DNA of 64,000 bases from Dyella sp. AtDHG13 (GCF_003201105.1 NZ_QICJ01000009.1:124001-188000); one strand, 5' to 3'; positions 7,635-16,537 are shown, numbered from the stretch's first letter. A program made the numbers and translations. Notes: generated from the sequence alone by a model not told the origin.

Positions 7635-8549
7635 ATGGGCGTGCGCCATTACCTGAAGCCGGGTTCCCTGCAGGCTATCGTTCTCGCCGGGCTATTGCTC
7701 TGCCCCGCCCTTCGCGCCACGGAAGATGCGCTGCCTACCATTCCCATCGACACGCAGTCGCCGCCGCCGAAGGTGGTGAGCTATAGAGCGACTCCGGACG
7801 TGCCCACGAGCCGCACCGATCCGTTCAATCGTCCGGAGGACGATGGCCGCCCCGGCGAGTATTTCTTCTATCTTGGCGCGCTGGCGAACCAGAAGGGCGA
7901 CTATGCGCACGCCATCGCCATGTTCCAGGTGTCGGCCTCGTGGGCGTACAAACCGGCTGAGTACAACCTGGGCGTGCTGTATCTCAACGGCCACGGCTCG
8001 CCGGTGGACCTGCCGCGCGCCATGGCGTGGTTCGCGCTGGCGGCGGAGCGCAACGAACCGCAATACGTCTATGCCAAGCAATTGCTCTACGCGCACCTGA
8101 CGCCGGATCAATTCGACCAGGCCAATGTCATCTGGCGCGAGCTGCTGCCGACCTACGGTGACGCCACCGCGCTGCCGCGCGCCAAGGCACGCTGGCGCGA
8201 AGTGCTGATCTCCGCCACGGGCTCGCGCGTGGGTTCGGCGGCGCCGCACCTGATGGTCGGCGGCATGTCGGGCAGGAACGGCCATGAGTCGTTTCCCAAC
8301 TACGACGTGGGCAACGGCGGCATCCTCGCCAACTCTCCGGGCGAAGTCACGGGCGTGCACCAGACCGATGGCGTCATCGCCTACGAGCAGTTGCGCGCGA
8401 GCAGCGATCCCTACGATCCGAAGTTCACCTCGTACCTGCGTTCGGGCACGGTCACCGTGGGCATCCTGCGGCCGGTGAAGCCGGACGATCCGGCGCTGCG
8501 CAAGTTGAATCCACCGATGGACAGTTCGCCTGCCGATCATCAGCCGTAG
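7635..8549 (+). CDS. Exported Sel1-like repeat protein
   Basis: 304 aa. A signal peptide is likely (hydrophobic LQAIVLAGLLLCPALRA, residues 13-29). A Sel1/TPR-like repeat region follows: YFFYLGALANQKGDYAHAIA at about residue 76, then YNLGVLYLNGHGSPVDLPRA and MAWFALAAERNEP, the classic LG.LY..G.GV..D...A..W pattern. The C-terminal half is less conserved and low in recognisable motifs. Sel1 proteins usually act as scaffolds for protein complexes; the partner is unknown here. The gene stands alone, 89 bases after the SRPBCC gene. Confidence 0.82.
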   Translation: MGVRHYLKPGSLQAIVLAGLLLCPALRATEDALPTIPIDTQSPPPKVVSYRATPDVPTSRTDPFNRPEDDGRPGEYFFYLGALANQKGDYAHAIAMFQVSASWAYKPAEYNLGVLYLNGHGSPVDLPRAMAWFALAAERNEPQYVYAKQLLYAHLTPDQFDQANVIWRELLPTYGDATALPRAKARWREVLISATGSRVGSAAPHLMVGGMSGRNGHESFPNYDVGNGGILANSPGEVTGVHQTDGVIAYEQLRASSDPYDPKFTSYLRSGTVTVGILRPVKPDDPALRKLNPPMDSSPADHQP

Positions 8550-8911
8550 TCGGCACTGCTGCGCACCGCATACGCCGTCCTGAAGGGCTCACGCAAGCAA
8601 GCGGCGTTGCGCGAACTGCGCACCAACGCGCCGGAATTCTTCACACCGACTGCACTGCCGCCATGGCAGCGCGCTGCCTTTCGGTGAACTGCATCACGCG
8701 CAAAAGCCGCTAACTGCATCGCGCGTGACCGCATGAACTTGCCTCGCGCCGACGAAGGCGTTCTGTCACATACACGCAGTGTCATGCCGGCTGCCGCCGC
8801 ATGGGGAGCGGCTTGGCAAGCGCATCGAACGCCTCGCCACACGCCACGGCGGTTCATCGCGCGGCAGCGCGCCGCGTCGCAACCAACCCGATATCACGAA
8901 GGGAGTTCGTC
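8550..8911. other. 362-bp intergenic region
   Basis: No convincing gene on either strand. It contains a GC-rich self-complementary stretch, ggcagcgcgctgcc followed by TTT (about 8664-8680), that could act as a weak terminator for the Sel1-like gene. An imperfect direct repeat lies at about 8687-8702 and 8712-8727 (aactgcatcacgcgc and aactgcatcgcgcgt). No clear promoter was found; one for the downstream phospholipase D-like gene is expected in the last 150 bases. Confidence 0.4.
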
Positions 8912-9904
8912 ATGAAATCTCGCAGCAAGCTGTTTGCACTGTGCATGCCCGCCATCAGCGCCTTGCTTTGCGCCGGCCTGGCCACGTCGGCATCGGCCGC
9001 CACCGTTACCCGCACGCTGGTGGTGGAACCGGACCAGGGCCTTACGCCCATCTACAACCTGATCCAGTCGGCGACCCGCAGCATCGACATGACCATGTAC
9101 GAACTGGTGGACACCCAGGCGCAGTCCCTGCTTTGCCAGGCCGCCGCCAACGGCGTGGCGGTGCGCGTGATACTCGACCAGAACCTCGAATACAACAACA
9201 ACCTCAGCGCCTACAACCAGCTCAACAGCTGCGGCGCGACGGCCGTGTGGGCTTGGACCAAGTACGACGCCACGCATGAAAAGGCCATCGTAGTCGACGG
9301 CACCACGGCGGCGATCATGTCGCTCAACCTGACCAGCCGCTATTACAGCGACACGCGCGATTTCGCGGTGATCGAGAATGATGCAGCCGACGTCGCCGCC
9401 ATCGAGAGCACCTTCAATGCCGACTTCGCCGCGCAGACCATCACGCCGCCGGTGGGCGACGACCTGGTGTGGAGCCCGACCAACGCCAAGACCCAGCTGG
9501 TCAACGTGATCAACAACGCGCAGTCCACCCTGCAGGTCGAAAACGAGGAAATGAGCTACGGCACCATCGTCACCGCGCTGGAGAACGCAGCCAAGCGCGG
9601 CGTGAACGTCACGGTCTGCATGACCAACGACAACAACGACTACGCCACCGAGTTCAATGCGCTGAAAAAGGCCGGCGTGCACATCACGACCTATGCCTAT
9701 ACCGCGCCGCTGTACATCCATGCCAAGGCCATCGTGGCCGACTACGGCACGACGCATGCCACGGCGTTCGTGGGTTCGGAGAACTTCTCGTCGAACTCGA
9801 TCAACTACAACCGCGAGCTTGGCCTGGTGACGTCCGACACCAACGTGTTGACCGGCCTGCACACCACGCTGGCCAGCGACTACGCCGGCGGCACGGCCTG
9901 GTAA
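8912..9904 (+). CDS. Exported phospholipase D-like (HKD) protein
   Basis: 330 aa. Signal peptide: a basic N-terminus, a hydrophobic core (LFALCMPAISALLCAGLA) and a cleavage-like ASA-A site at about residue 30. Two HKD half-sites follow, HEKAIVVDGTTA then MSLN (about residue 118), and HAKAIVADYGTTHATAFVGS then EN (about residue 270), giving a complete intramolecular PLD active site. Size and layout match small secreted PLD/Nuc-type enzymes rather than cardiolipin synthases, which have membrane segments. The substrate may be phospholipid or nucleic acid. Start: ATG 8912 follows AAGGGAG; upstream in-frame starts lack sites. Confidence 0.88.
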   Translation: MKSRSKLFALCMPAISALLCAGLATSASAATVTRTLVVEPDQGLTPIYNLIQSATRSIDMTMYELVDTQAQSLLCQAAANGVAVRVILDQNLEYNNNLSAYNQLNSCGATAVWAWTKYDATHEKAIVVDGTTAAIMSLNLTSRYYSDTRDFAVIENDAADVAAIESTFNADFAAQTITPPVGDDLVWSPTNAKTQLVNVINNAQSTLQVENEEMSYGTIVTALENAAKRGVNVTVCMTNDNNDYATEFNALKKAGVHITTYAYTAPLYIHAKAIVADYGTTHATAFVGSENFSSNSINYNRELGLVTSDTNVLTGLHTTLASDYAGGTAW

Positions 9905-9907
9905 GCG

Positions 9908-9945
9908 GCACGACGGCCGGGGCGCATTCGCGCTCCGGTCGTTCC
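9908..9945. terminator. Probable bidirectional hairpin between the PLD gene and the feo operon
   Basis: The 49-bp gap between these convergent genes holds an imperfect hairpin: CCGG-g-GCGC, loop attc, GCGC-t-CCGG. It is extended outward by five more pairs including G-U wobble. There is no strong T-run on either side, so this is only a probable terminator. Confidence 0.45.
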
Positions 9946-9953
9946 ACTTGGCC

Positions 9954-10253
9954 TCATTTGCCGCGCGGACGAAACTCCAGCGGGTAGACGTCGCGGGCTG
10001 CCGCTGGCGGCTTGGGACCGCAGGAGCCACAGGTATCGCAGCCATCGCTGCAGTTGCCGGTGGACTGCTTCGGTTGCAGGCGGTGCGCCAGCGCCCGCTG
10101 CCATGCGGCGCTGTCGGCGCGGTCAAGGCGCAGCGCCAGCGTGGCGAGCCAGCGGCTGGTCATCCGTGGCGCGAGCTTGCGCAGCGTGATCCACGCGCCG
10201 ATCAACACGACTACGCCGACCACCGCGTACTGCAGGAGCAGGCCTGTACTCAT
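9954..10253 (-). CDS. Small Cys-rich single-TM protein after FeoB
   Basis: 99 aa. One N-terminal membrane segment (LLLQYAVVGVVVLIGAWITL, residues 5-24) precedes a basic region and a Cys-rich cluster near the C-terminus (CSDGCDTCGSCGPKPP), followed by a Pro/Arg tail. The start overlaps the feoB stop by ATGA, so it is the third gene of the feo operon. The layout (TM followed by CxxxCxxCxxC) resembles the FeoB-associated Cys-rich membrane proteins of other phyla, though sequence relatedness was not tested. A role in handling ferrous iron at the FeoB exit or in FeoB assembly is plausible. Confidence 0.75.
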   Translation of the reverse strand: MSTGLLLQYAVVGVVVLIGAWITLRKLAPRMTSRWLATLALRLDRADSAAWQRALAHRLQPKQSTGNCSDGCDTCGSCGPKPPAAARDVYPLEFRPRGK

Positions 10254-12094
10254 GTCAGCCAGCTCGCGATCTGGTACGTGAGGAAGGAAGCGACATACGC
10301 CACCGCGAACATGTAGCCGAAGGAGATACCCACGTTGCGCCACGAGTTGGTCTCGCGGCGGATCACCGCCAGCGTGGACATGCACTGCGGCGCGAACGCA
10401 AACCACACCAGCAGCGACAACGCGCTGGCCAGCGAGAAGTTGGCCGTCAGCGCCTGCGCCAGGCCCGCGCCATCGGCATCGCCACCACCCACCGCGTACA
10501 CCGTGGCCAGCGCGGCGACGGCGGTTTCGCGCGCGGCGAAGGCGGGAATCAGCGACACGCTCATCTGCCAGTTGAAACCGATCGGCGCGAAGATGTACTG
10601 CAGGCCGCGGCCGATGTAGCCGGCGAAGCTGTAGTCGATGGCGGGTCCTGTGGCGCCGGCCGGCGCCGCCGGGAAGCTCGACAGGAACCACATCAGGATG
10701 GTCAGGCCCAGGATCACGCCGGTGAGGCGCTTGAGGAAGATCATGCCGCGCTCCCACAGGCCGATGGCCACGTCGCGGACATTGGGCAAGCGGTACGAAG
10801 GCAGCTCCATCAGCAATGCATGCTCGCTGCGGTCGCGACGCATCTTCTTCATCACCCAGCCCACCGCCATGGCGCCAACGATGCCCACCGCGTACAGCGC
10901 GAACAGCACCAGGCCCTGCATGTTGAAGATGCCCAGCACGCGGCGGGTGGGAATGAAGGCGCCGATCAGCAGCGCATACACCGGCAGGCGCGCCGAACAG
11001 GTCATCAGCGGCGCGACCAGGATGGTCGACAGCCGGTCGCGTGGATCGGTGATGCTGCGCGTACCCATGATGCCGGGAATGGCGCAGGCAAAGCTGGAAA
11101 GCAGCGGGATGAACGAACGCCCGGTCAGGCCCACCGACACCATCAGCCGATCGAGCAGGAAGGCCGCGCGCGGCAGGTAGCCCGACTCCTCCAGCACCAG
11201 GATGAAGAAGAACAGCACGAGGATGACGGGCAGGAATCCGACCACGGTACCCAGGCCGCCGAACACGCCGTCGACCAGCAGGCTTTGCAGCGGCCCCGCG
11301 GGCATCCATGACGTGACGTGTTCGCCCAGCCAGCCGAAACCGTCACCGATCAGGTCGGACATGGGCTTGCCGGCCGCGTACACCGCCTGGAACACCAGGA
11401 ACATCACCGCCGTGAGTATCGCCAGGCCGAACACCGGGTGCAGCGCCCAGCGATCCAGCGCGTCGTCGATCTTTGCGGTGGCGCGCGGCATGGTCACGGT
11501 CGCCGCCAGCAACTCACGCACCTGCGCATGGAGGTCCGCGCGGCTGGCCGCGTCGTCGGGCTGTGCCGGCGCGGCCTGCGGGATCTCGCCATCCACCCGG
11601 GCAATCAGCGCCTGCACGCCGTTGCGCTTCACCGCCACGGTTTCCACTACGGGCATGCCCAGGCGGCGCGACAGTTCCGCCACGTCCACCACGATGCCGC
11701 GACGGCGCGCGGCATCCATCATGTTCAGCGCCAGCACCACGGGCAGCCCAAGCCGCTTCACTTCCAGCACGAAGCGCAGGTGCAGCCGCAGGTTGGTGGC
11801 GTCGGCCACGCAGACCACCAGATCGGGCACGCTTTCGCCGGGATAATTGCCTTCCAGCACGTCGCGGGTGATCTGCTCGTCGGGGCTGGTGGCATCGAAG
11901 CTGTACGTGCCGGGCAAGTCGAGCAGGTGCAGCACGCGGCCGGAAGGCGCGGTGAAACGGCCTTCCTTGCGCTCCACCGTCACGCCAGCGTAGTTGGCCA
12001 CCTTCTGGCGGCCGCCGGTGAGCTGGTTGAACAACGCGGTCTTGCCGCAGTTGGGATTGCCGACCAGGGCAATGCGCAGCGTGCCGGCGCTCAT
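10250..12094 (-). CDS. feoB: Ferrous iron transport protein B
   Basis: 614 aa, shorter than E. coli FeoB (about 773). The N-terminal G domain has G1 GNPNCGKT (residues 12-19), G2 Thr in NYAGVTVE, G3 DLPGTY and G4 NMMD. The GDI-like helical part follows, then a polytopic membrane domain with Gate motifs (GFLPVILVLFFFILVLEESG; SFACAIPGIMGTR, whose conserved Cys is in the gate). It imports Fe2+ across the inner membrane with GTP hydrolysis. It overlaps feoA upstream and the Cys-rich gene downstream by 4 bases each, so the three are co-translated. A Fur box lies upstream of feoA. Confidence 0.96.
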   Translation of the reverse strand: MSAGTLRIALVGNPNCGKTALFNQLTGGRQKVANYAGVTVERKEGRFTAPSGRVLHLLDLPGTYSFDATSPDEQITRDVLEGNYPGESVPDLVVCVADATNLRLHLRFVLEVKRLGLPVVLALNMMDAARRRGIVVDVAELSRRLGMPVVETVAVKRNGVQALIARVDGEIPQAAPAQPDDAASRADLHAQVRELLAATVTMPRATAKIDDALDRWALHPVFGLAILTAVMFLVFQAVYAAGKPMSDLIGDGFGWLGEHVTSWMPAGPLQSLLVDGVFGGLGTVVGFLPVILVLFFFILVLEESGYLPRAAFLLDRLMVSVGLTGRSFIPLLSSFACAIPGIMGTRSITDPRDRLSTILVAPLMTCSARLPVYALLIGAFIPTRRVLGIFNMQGLVLFALYAVGIVGAMAVGWVMKKMRRDRSEHALLMELPSYRLPNVRDVAIGLWERGMIFLKRLTGVILGLTILMWFLSSFPAAPAGATGPAIDYSFAGYIGRGLQYIFAPIGFNWQMSVSLIPAFAARETAVAALATVYAVGGGDADGAGLAQALTANFSLASALSLLVWFAFAPQCMSTLAVIRRETNSWRNVGISFGYMFAVAYVASFLTYQIASWLT

Positions 12095-12336
12095 GCGGCG
12101 GCCTCCGTAGTCACCAGCACGCGCTCAGCTTCCTTGCGACGCAGGGCGAAGCGCGTGGAGCCGATCTGGATCAGCAGCGGATCGGCGCCCAGCGGCCCCT
12201 GCGCCACCATGCGCACCGGCTCGCCCGACACGAAACCGAGGTCGCGCAGGCGCTGCGCGATCGCGTCGGAAGCATGAGCATCGTCCACTCGGTCCACCAC
12301 GGCAGTAGCCCCTTTCGGAAGATCGGACAGGCGCAC
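12091..12336 (-). CDS. feoA: Ferrous iron transport protein A
   Basis: 81 aa SH3-like FeoA domain with MRLSDLPKGATAVVDRV at the start, LRDLGFVSGEPVRMVAQGP in the middle, and a final strand FALRRKEAERVLV. It is the cytosolic partner of FeoB. The start codon is GTG (12334-12336) with only a weak GGTG upstream. It is the first gene of the feoA-feoB-Cys-rich operon and is preceded by a Fur-box-like site next to a TACAAT -10. Confidence 0.94.
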   Translation of the reverse strand: MRLSDLPKGATAVVDRVDDAHASDAIAQRLRDLGFVSGEPVRMVAQGPLGADPLLIQIGSTRFALRRKEAERVLVTTEAAA

Positions 12337-12349
12337 TGGTCACCAACTT

Positions 12350-12371
12350 AAATAAGAATGGTTCGCATTGT
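12350..12371 (-). promoter_or_regulatory. Fur box and -10 of the feo operon
   Basis: On the plus strand, aaataagaatggttcgcatt (12350-12369) closely resembles the Fur box form AAATGAGAATGATTCGCATT. It adjoins TACAAT (12366-12371 read on the minus strand), a good -10 for feoA. Fur would sit over the start of transcription and repress in iron-replete cells (family knowledge). No convincing -35 was found. Confidence 0.7.
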
Positions 12372-12570
12372 ACATTACTCCCCCGTGGACTGCAGCGCGA
12401 CACATGGCTGCCATGCCCGGGCGCCGCCGCAAGAACATGAACGCTAAACCTCGTCCCTCGCCCGGCACTTGGAACCCGGCGTCCGCGCCCCGATAGCCGT
12501 CCCATGGGGCGTCGCGGCAGCAAGGCGGCACCCACGCTCCGCCAGATCCCCCTTTGATGCCGAGGTCCAC

Positions 12571-13662
12571 ATGGCTCTGTTCACCCGACATGCGGCCGGG
12601 TTACGCCTGGAACGCATGCAAGCTTCGCCGCAGTACGGCGGCGAAGGCTTCATCAACACCTACCGCTCCAGCGCGCCGCGCATCGAGGACGAGCGGCCCT
12701 CCCTGGTCGATTTCATTTTCCGCGGGGAAGGCCGTACGCCCTCCAAGCCCCTGCCCTCGCTCGATCCGCGCCCATCGTGGACACGGCCCGTGGAAACCGG
12801 CCTGCGCGCCACCTGGCTGGGCCATTCCACCGTGCTGCTGGAAATCGACGGCGTGCGCGTGCTCACCGACCCGGTATGGGGCGAACGCGCGTCGCCCTTC
12901 TCCTTCATGGGCCCCAAGCGCTTCCAGCCAGTGCCGGTGGACATCGCCGCGCTGCCGCCACTGGATGCCGTGCTGATCTCGCACGACCACTACGATCACC
13001 TCGACTACCCGAGCATCCGCGCACTGGCGAAACTGCAGGTGCCCTTCATTACCTCGCTGGGCGTGGGCGTGCATCTGGAAGCATGGGGCGTACCGCCCGA
13101 ACGCATCATCGAGCTGGACTGGTGGGAAAGCACCACATTGCCGCGCGGGCTGACGCTTACCGCCGCCCCGTCGCACCACTTCTCCGGCCGCAGCCTGCGG
13201 GACCGCAACGCCACGCTGTGGTCCTCCTTCGTGCTGCGCGGCGAACGCCATAGCGTTTTCTTCAGCGGCGACACGGGGCTGTCGCCGCATTTCGCGGAGA
13301 TCGGCCAGCGACTCGGGCCGTTCGACCTGGTGATGATCGAGGTCGGCGCGTTCCATCCGTCGTGGGGCAGCGTGCACCTGGGCCCGGACAACGCCATCAC
13401 CGCGTGGCGCCAGTTGGGCAGCGGAAGCTTCCTGCCCGTGCACTGGGGCACCTTCAACCTGGCCATGCATCCCTGGGCCGAACCCGCCGAAGTCCTGCTG
13501 GCCAAGGTGCCCGAAGGCCTGGTCATGCCACGGCTGGGCGAAGCCATCGAACCCGCGCGCGTGGAGAGCGTGCAACCGTGGTGGCGCGACGTGAGCGCCG
13601 GCCACTGGCAGGGATCGGCGCTGGAAGCAGCGGAGTTTCTTGTGCTGCCGGCAAAGGATTAG
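12571..13662 (+). CDS. Metallo-beta-lactamase-fold hydrolase, NAPE-PLD/UlaG-like
   Basis: 363 aa. The MBL metal motif SHDHYDHLD is at about residue 139. An earlier WLGHSTVLLEIDG (about residue 82) and the later FSGDTGLSP and LPVHWGTF complete the metal site in the order of the NAPE-PLD/UlaG branch (beta-lactamase superfamily domain 2). The conserved GFINTY and PSWTRP segments before the domain also occur in that branch. There is no signal peptide. Start: ATG 12571 with GAGG six bases upstream. Bacterial members often act on N-acyl phosphatidylethanolamine or similar phosphodiesters; the substrate here is not determined. Confidence 0.85.
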   Translation: MALFTRHAAGLRLERMQASPQYGGEGFINTYRSSAPRIEDERPSLVDFIFRGEGRTPSKPLPSLDPRPSWTRPVETGLRATWLGHSTVLLEIDGVRVLTDPVWGERASPFSFMGPKRFQPVPVDIAALPPLDAVLISHDHYDHLDYPSIRALAKLQVPFITSLGVGVHLEAWGVPPERIIELDWWESTTLPRGLTLTAAPSHHFSGRSLRDRNATLWSSFVLRGERHSVFFSGDTGLSPHFAEIGQRLGPFDLVMIEVGAFHPSWGSVHLGPDNAITAWRQLGSGSFLPVHWGTFNLAMHPWAEPAEVLLAKVPEGLVMPRLGEAIEPARVESVQPWWRDVSAGHWQGSALEAAEFLVLPAKD

Positions 13663-13893
13663 TCCGCGTCCGACGAACCGCACGCATATCCAGCGAGCGC
13701 CTACACGAACTGGCGCGCGAAAGAATGCTCGAACAGCGCCGAAAAGGCGGTGAAACCCCCTGTAAAACAAGAATCGTCCGATTGTTCGCCTGCATGGCAA
13801 ATGGCAAGTTTTCTTCAAGCCGGGACTGGTGCGGCGCATGGCACGCGCGCTCTGCATGGGCCCGGCATCCGGCCATTACCAGAACCAGGACCC

Positions 13894-14577
13894 ATGACCG
13901 ATCAGCCCAGGGATGCTGCTGGCGCACCGCCCTTGCCCCGCCGTGGAAGGACTCCCCTGTCCTCCAGCCAGCACGAAGACAAGGAACGCCTGGAGGCCTT
14001 CCTTCGCCAGCGGGATCTTCGCCGCGCCAAGGCCGAGCTGGCTCGCCTGCACACCGCCGCGCGCGAGCAGGGCGTGGAGTGCCTGAACACGACGTTCGAA
14101 GGCATACACGCGCTGTATCGGTTCCGCTGCCCGGCGGGCCACGAGTGGGACAGGAAGGGCGACGCCTCGTTGCAGCGCAACGCGTGTCCCCATTGCGCCG
14201 AAGCCTCGCGGTTGACGGTATTGGACGAAGCGCTTCGCATCGCGGAGGAACTCGGCGGGCGATGCCTGACGGAGCACCTGAAATTCGCATCGACCGAGGC
14301 CCTGTGGTGCTGTCGCCATGGACACCGCTGGCGTGCCCAGCCTCGGGAAATACGCCATGGCACCTGGTGTCCCGAATGCTCCGATCAGGTGCGCCTGCTC
14401 GTCCTGCGCGGCAAGCGCCGGCGCGGCTCCTGCCATCGCCAGCGGCTCCATGCCATCAACGACAAGGAAGATGGCGAGCTGGAGCATGACACCCTTCCGA
14501 TCGACACCGCGCTGGCCTCGCCCGTGGAGGAACATGCGTCCGATGTCGACCCGCTCACATGGTTGCCGCCGGTGTGA
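13894..14577 (+). CDS. Protein with two treble-clef zinc-ribbon repeats
   Basis: 227 aa. Two about 27-residue modules share the pattern C..GH.W.......CP.C: FRCPAGHEWDRKG...NACPHC (about residues 77-102) and WCCRHGHRWRAQP...TWCPEC (about residues 136-160). This is the layout of the probable zinc-ribbon/treble-clef family found next to nucleases and in phage or defence contexts (family knowledge). The N-terminus has a charged helix (KERLEAFLRQRDLRRAKAEL); the C-terminus is acidic and unremarkable. Start: ATG 13894 after AGGA; an ATG at 13750 is possible, but that stretch looks non-coding. The gene stands alone, and the 230 bases upstream are less GC-rich than the surroundings. Confidence 0.65.
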   Translation: MTDQPRDAAGAPPLPRRGRTPLSSSQHEDKERLEAFLRQRDLRRAKAELARLHTAAREQGVECLNTTFEGIHALYRFRCPAGHEWDRKGDASLQRNACPHCAEASRLTVLDEALRIAEELGGRCLTEHLKFASTEALWCCRHGHRWRAQPREIRHGTWCPECSDQVRLLVLRGKRRRGSCHRQRLHAINDKEDGELEHDTLPIDTALASPVEEHASDVDPLTWLPPV

Positions 14578-14747
14578 TGCGGATGCTTCGCGCAGCGGAC
14601 ATCGCCTTCCATGAAACGAGCAAGGACGCGTTGAAGCGCTGAACGCGCGTCCTGATGGCAGCGTGCACGCAAGCCGTTCATTGCCGTGTGTGCCCACGCG
14701 CGTGACGCGCCTTTCCCGGTGGTCCAGAATGTCGCCGAAGACATTCC

Positions 14748-15554
14748 ATGGACCGCCTCATGCCTGATTTTCTCCACATCACGGACTCGCGCGGCGTCCG
14801 CCGCATCGCGCTGAACCGCCCGCAGGTGCACAACGCGTTCGACGACGGCCTGATCGCCGAACTCACGATGGCGCTGGAACACGCGGGCAAGGACGCCGCG
14901 GTGCGTGCCGTGGTGCTCACTGGCGAAGGCGCCAGCTTCTCCGCAGGGGCGGACCTGAACTGGATGCGCGGCATGGTGGGCGCGAGCGAAGCGGAGAACC
15001 GCGACGACTCGCTGCGACTCGCCAGCCTGATGCGCACGCTGCAATACCTGCCCAAGCCCACCATCGCCCGCGTGAATGGCGCGGCCTACGGCGGCGGCGT
15101 GGGCCTGGTGGCCTGCTGCGACATCGCCATCGGCGTGGACACGGCGCGCTTTGGCCTTACCGAAGTGAAACTCGGCCTTGTGCCGGCCGTGATCTCGCCC
15201 TACGTCATCCACGCCATTGGCCTGCGCCAGGCGCGCCGCCTGTTCCTTACCGGTGAACTGTTCGATGCGGCCACGGCGTTGCAGATCGGCCTGCTTCACC
15301 AATGCGTGCCCGCCGACCAGTTGGACGCCACTGTCCACGCCACCACCGCCCAGCTCGCCAAGGCCGGACCGGTGGCACAGGCGGAAGCCAAGCAGCTTGC
15401 CTTGCGCATGGCTGGCGCCGACGAGACGCACGCCGCCGCGCTCGACCGCGAGAACGCTGCCCTGATCGCCCGCCTGCGCGTGTCCGCGGAAGGCCAGGAA
15501 GGGCTGGGGGCATTCCTGTCCAAGCGGGCACCTGCTTGGTGCGTGCAGGACTGA
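14748..15554 (+). CDS. liuC: Enoyl-CoA hydratase family, likely 3-methylglutaconyl-CoA hydratase
   Basis: 268 aa crotonase-fold enzyme. The oxyanion-hole segments are FSAGADLNWMRGM (about residue 64) and NGAAYGGGVGLVACCDIA (about residue 109); the catalytic Glu region is FGLTEVKLGLVPAVIS. The ADLNWM form is typical of LiuC-type hydratases in leucine/isovalerate breakdown. Context supports this: a biotin carboxylase of the methylcrotonyl-CoA type and HMG-CoA lyase lie downstream on the same strand. The start could be ATG 14748 or 14760; neither has a strong ribosome site. Confidence 0.85.
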   Translation: MDRLMPDFLHITDSRGVRRIALNRPQVHNAFDDGLIAELTMALEHAGKDAAVRAVVLTGEGASFSAGADLNWMRGMVGASEAENRDDSLRLASLMRTLQYLPKPTIARVNGAAYGGGVGLVACCDIAIGVDTARFGLTEVKLGLVPAVISPYVIHAIGLRQARRLFLTGELFDAATALQIGLLHQCVPADQLDATVHATTAQLAKAGPVAQAEAKQLALRMAGADETHAAALDRENAALIARLRVSAEGQEGLGAFLSKRAPAWCVQD

Positions 15555-15597
15555 GGCGTCGCATACTCGGCATCTCACCACGCAAGGGAGCCATGCC

Positions 15598-15996
15598 GTG
15601 ATCGATCACGTGGGGTTGCAGGTGTCGGGCTACGAACGCAGCCGCGAGTTCTACCGCAAGGTGCTTGCGCCGCTGGGCGGCGAGCTGATCCTGGAAGTGA
15701 CGGCGGAGCAGACCGGCGATGGCGCCCACGCCGGCTTCGGCATGCACGGTCGCCCCACCTTCTGGATCGGCACCTCGCAGCACGCCAGCCACCCGTCCGG
15801 CTCGGTGCACGTGGCGTTCACGGCGCCCAACCGCGCGGCGGTGATGGCCTTCCATCGTGCCGCGCTCGACGCCGGCGCCAAGGACAACGGCGCGCCGGGC
15901 CTGCGCCCGCACTACCACGCGCACTACTACTACGGCGCCTTCGTGCTCGATCCGGACGGCCACAACATCGAAGCCGTCTGCCACGCGCCGGAATGA
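15598..15996 (+). CDS. VOC-family (glyoxalase/dioxygenase fold) protein
   Basis: 132 aa single VOC domain. It opens with MIDHVGLQVSGYERSREFYR, has the strand SVHVAFTAPNRAAVMAFHRA, and ends with YYGAFVLDPDGHNIEAVCH, where the late Glu and the His residues would form the metal site. Start: GTG 15598 with AAGGGAG seven bases upstream; the nearby ATG at 15593 is out of frame. It lies between liuC and a cupin gene inside the leucine-catabolism block. The substrate is unknown. Confidence 0.87.
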   Translation: MIDHVGLQVSGYERSREFYRKVLAPLGGELILEVTAEQTGDGAHAGFGMHGRPTFWIGTSQHASHPSGSVHVAFTAPNRAAVMAFHRAALDAGAKDNGAPGLRPHYHAHYYYGAFVLDPDGHNIEAVCHAPE

Positions 15997-16018
15997 CTCC
16001 CGCCACGGACATCACGCC

Positions 16019-16537
16019 ATGACCCATCCCATCATCAACATCGCCGACGTCGAGTTGCAGCCCTTTCCGCCCGGCATGGGCCCTACCGGCGATACCGCCG
16101 AGCGCTTCGAGGCACGCATGGGCCGCTTCTCCATGCAGATCGGCGCGAAGAAGCTGGGTTACAACATCACCGCCGTGCCGCCGGGCAAACGCGCGTTTCC
16201 GCTGCACAACCATCGCGTCAACGAGGAGATGTTCTTCATCCTCGAAGGCAGCGGCGAGGTGCGCATCGGCAGCGAGCGCCATCCGATACGCGCCGGCGAC
16301 GTGATCGCCTGCCCGCCGGGCGGCCCGGAGAAGGCGCACCAGATCATCAACACCGGCACCACCGAGCTGCGCTATCTCGCGGTGAGCACCAAGGAAACGC
16401 CGGAGATCTGCGAATACCCGGACACCGGCAAGATCGGCATCCTCGCCGAATACCCGCCCGCCGCCGATGGCTCGCCGCAAGGTTTCAGGATGGTGACGCG
16501 CGCGGACATGCAAGTGGGCTACTGGGAAGGCGAATAG
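16019..16537 (+). CDS. Cupin-domain protein
   Basis: 172 aa single cupin. Motif 1 is FPLHNHRVNEEMFFILEGSG (about residue 60); motif 2 is HPIRAGDVIACPPGGPEKAH (about residue 90). The motif-1 HxH/E and motif-2 His would bind a metal. The C-terminal region (PEICEYPDTGKIG) is typical of sugar-isomerase-like or small-molecule cupins. It follows the VOC gene by 22 bases, so the two are probably co-transcribed. No function can be assigned. Confidence 0.85.
   Translation: MTHPIINIADVELQPFPPGMGPTGDTAERFEARMGRFSMQIGAKKLGYNITAVPPGKRAFPLHNHRVNEEMFFILEGSGEVRIGSERHPIRAGDVIACPPGGPEKAHQIINTGTTELRYLAVSTKETPEICEYPDTGKIGILAEYPPAADGSPQGFRMVTRADMQVGYWEGE

Noticed and set aside
14623-14653. AGGACGCG / CGCGTCCT dyad after the zinc-ribbon gene
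   Set aside because: 15-base loop and no T-run; in GC-rich DNA such dyads are common.
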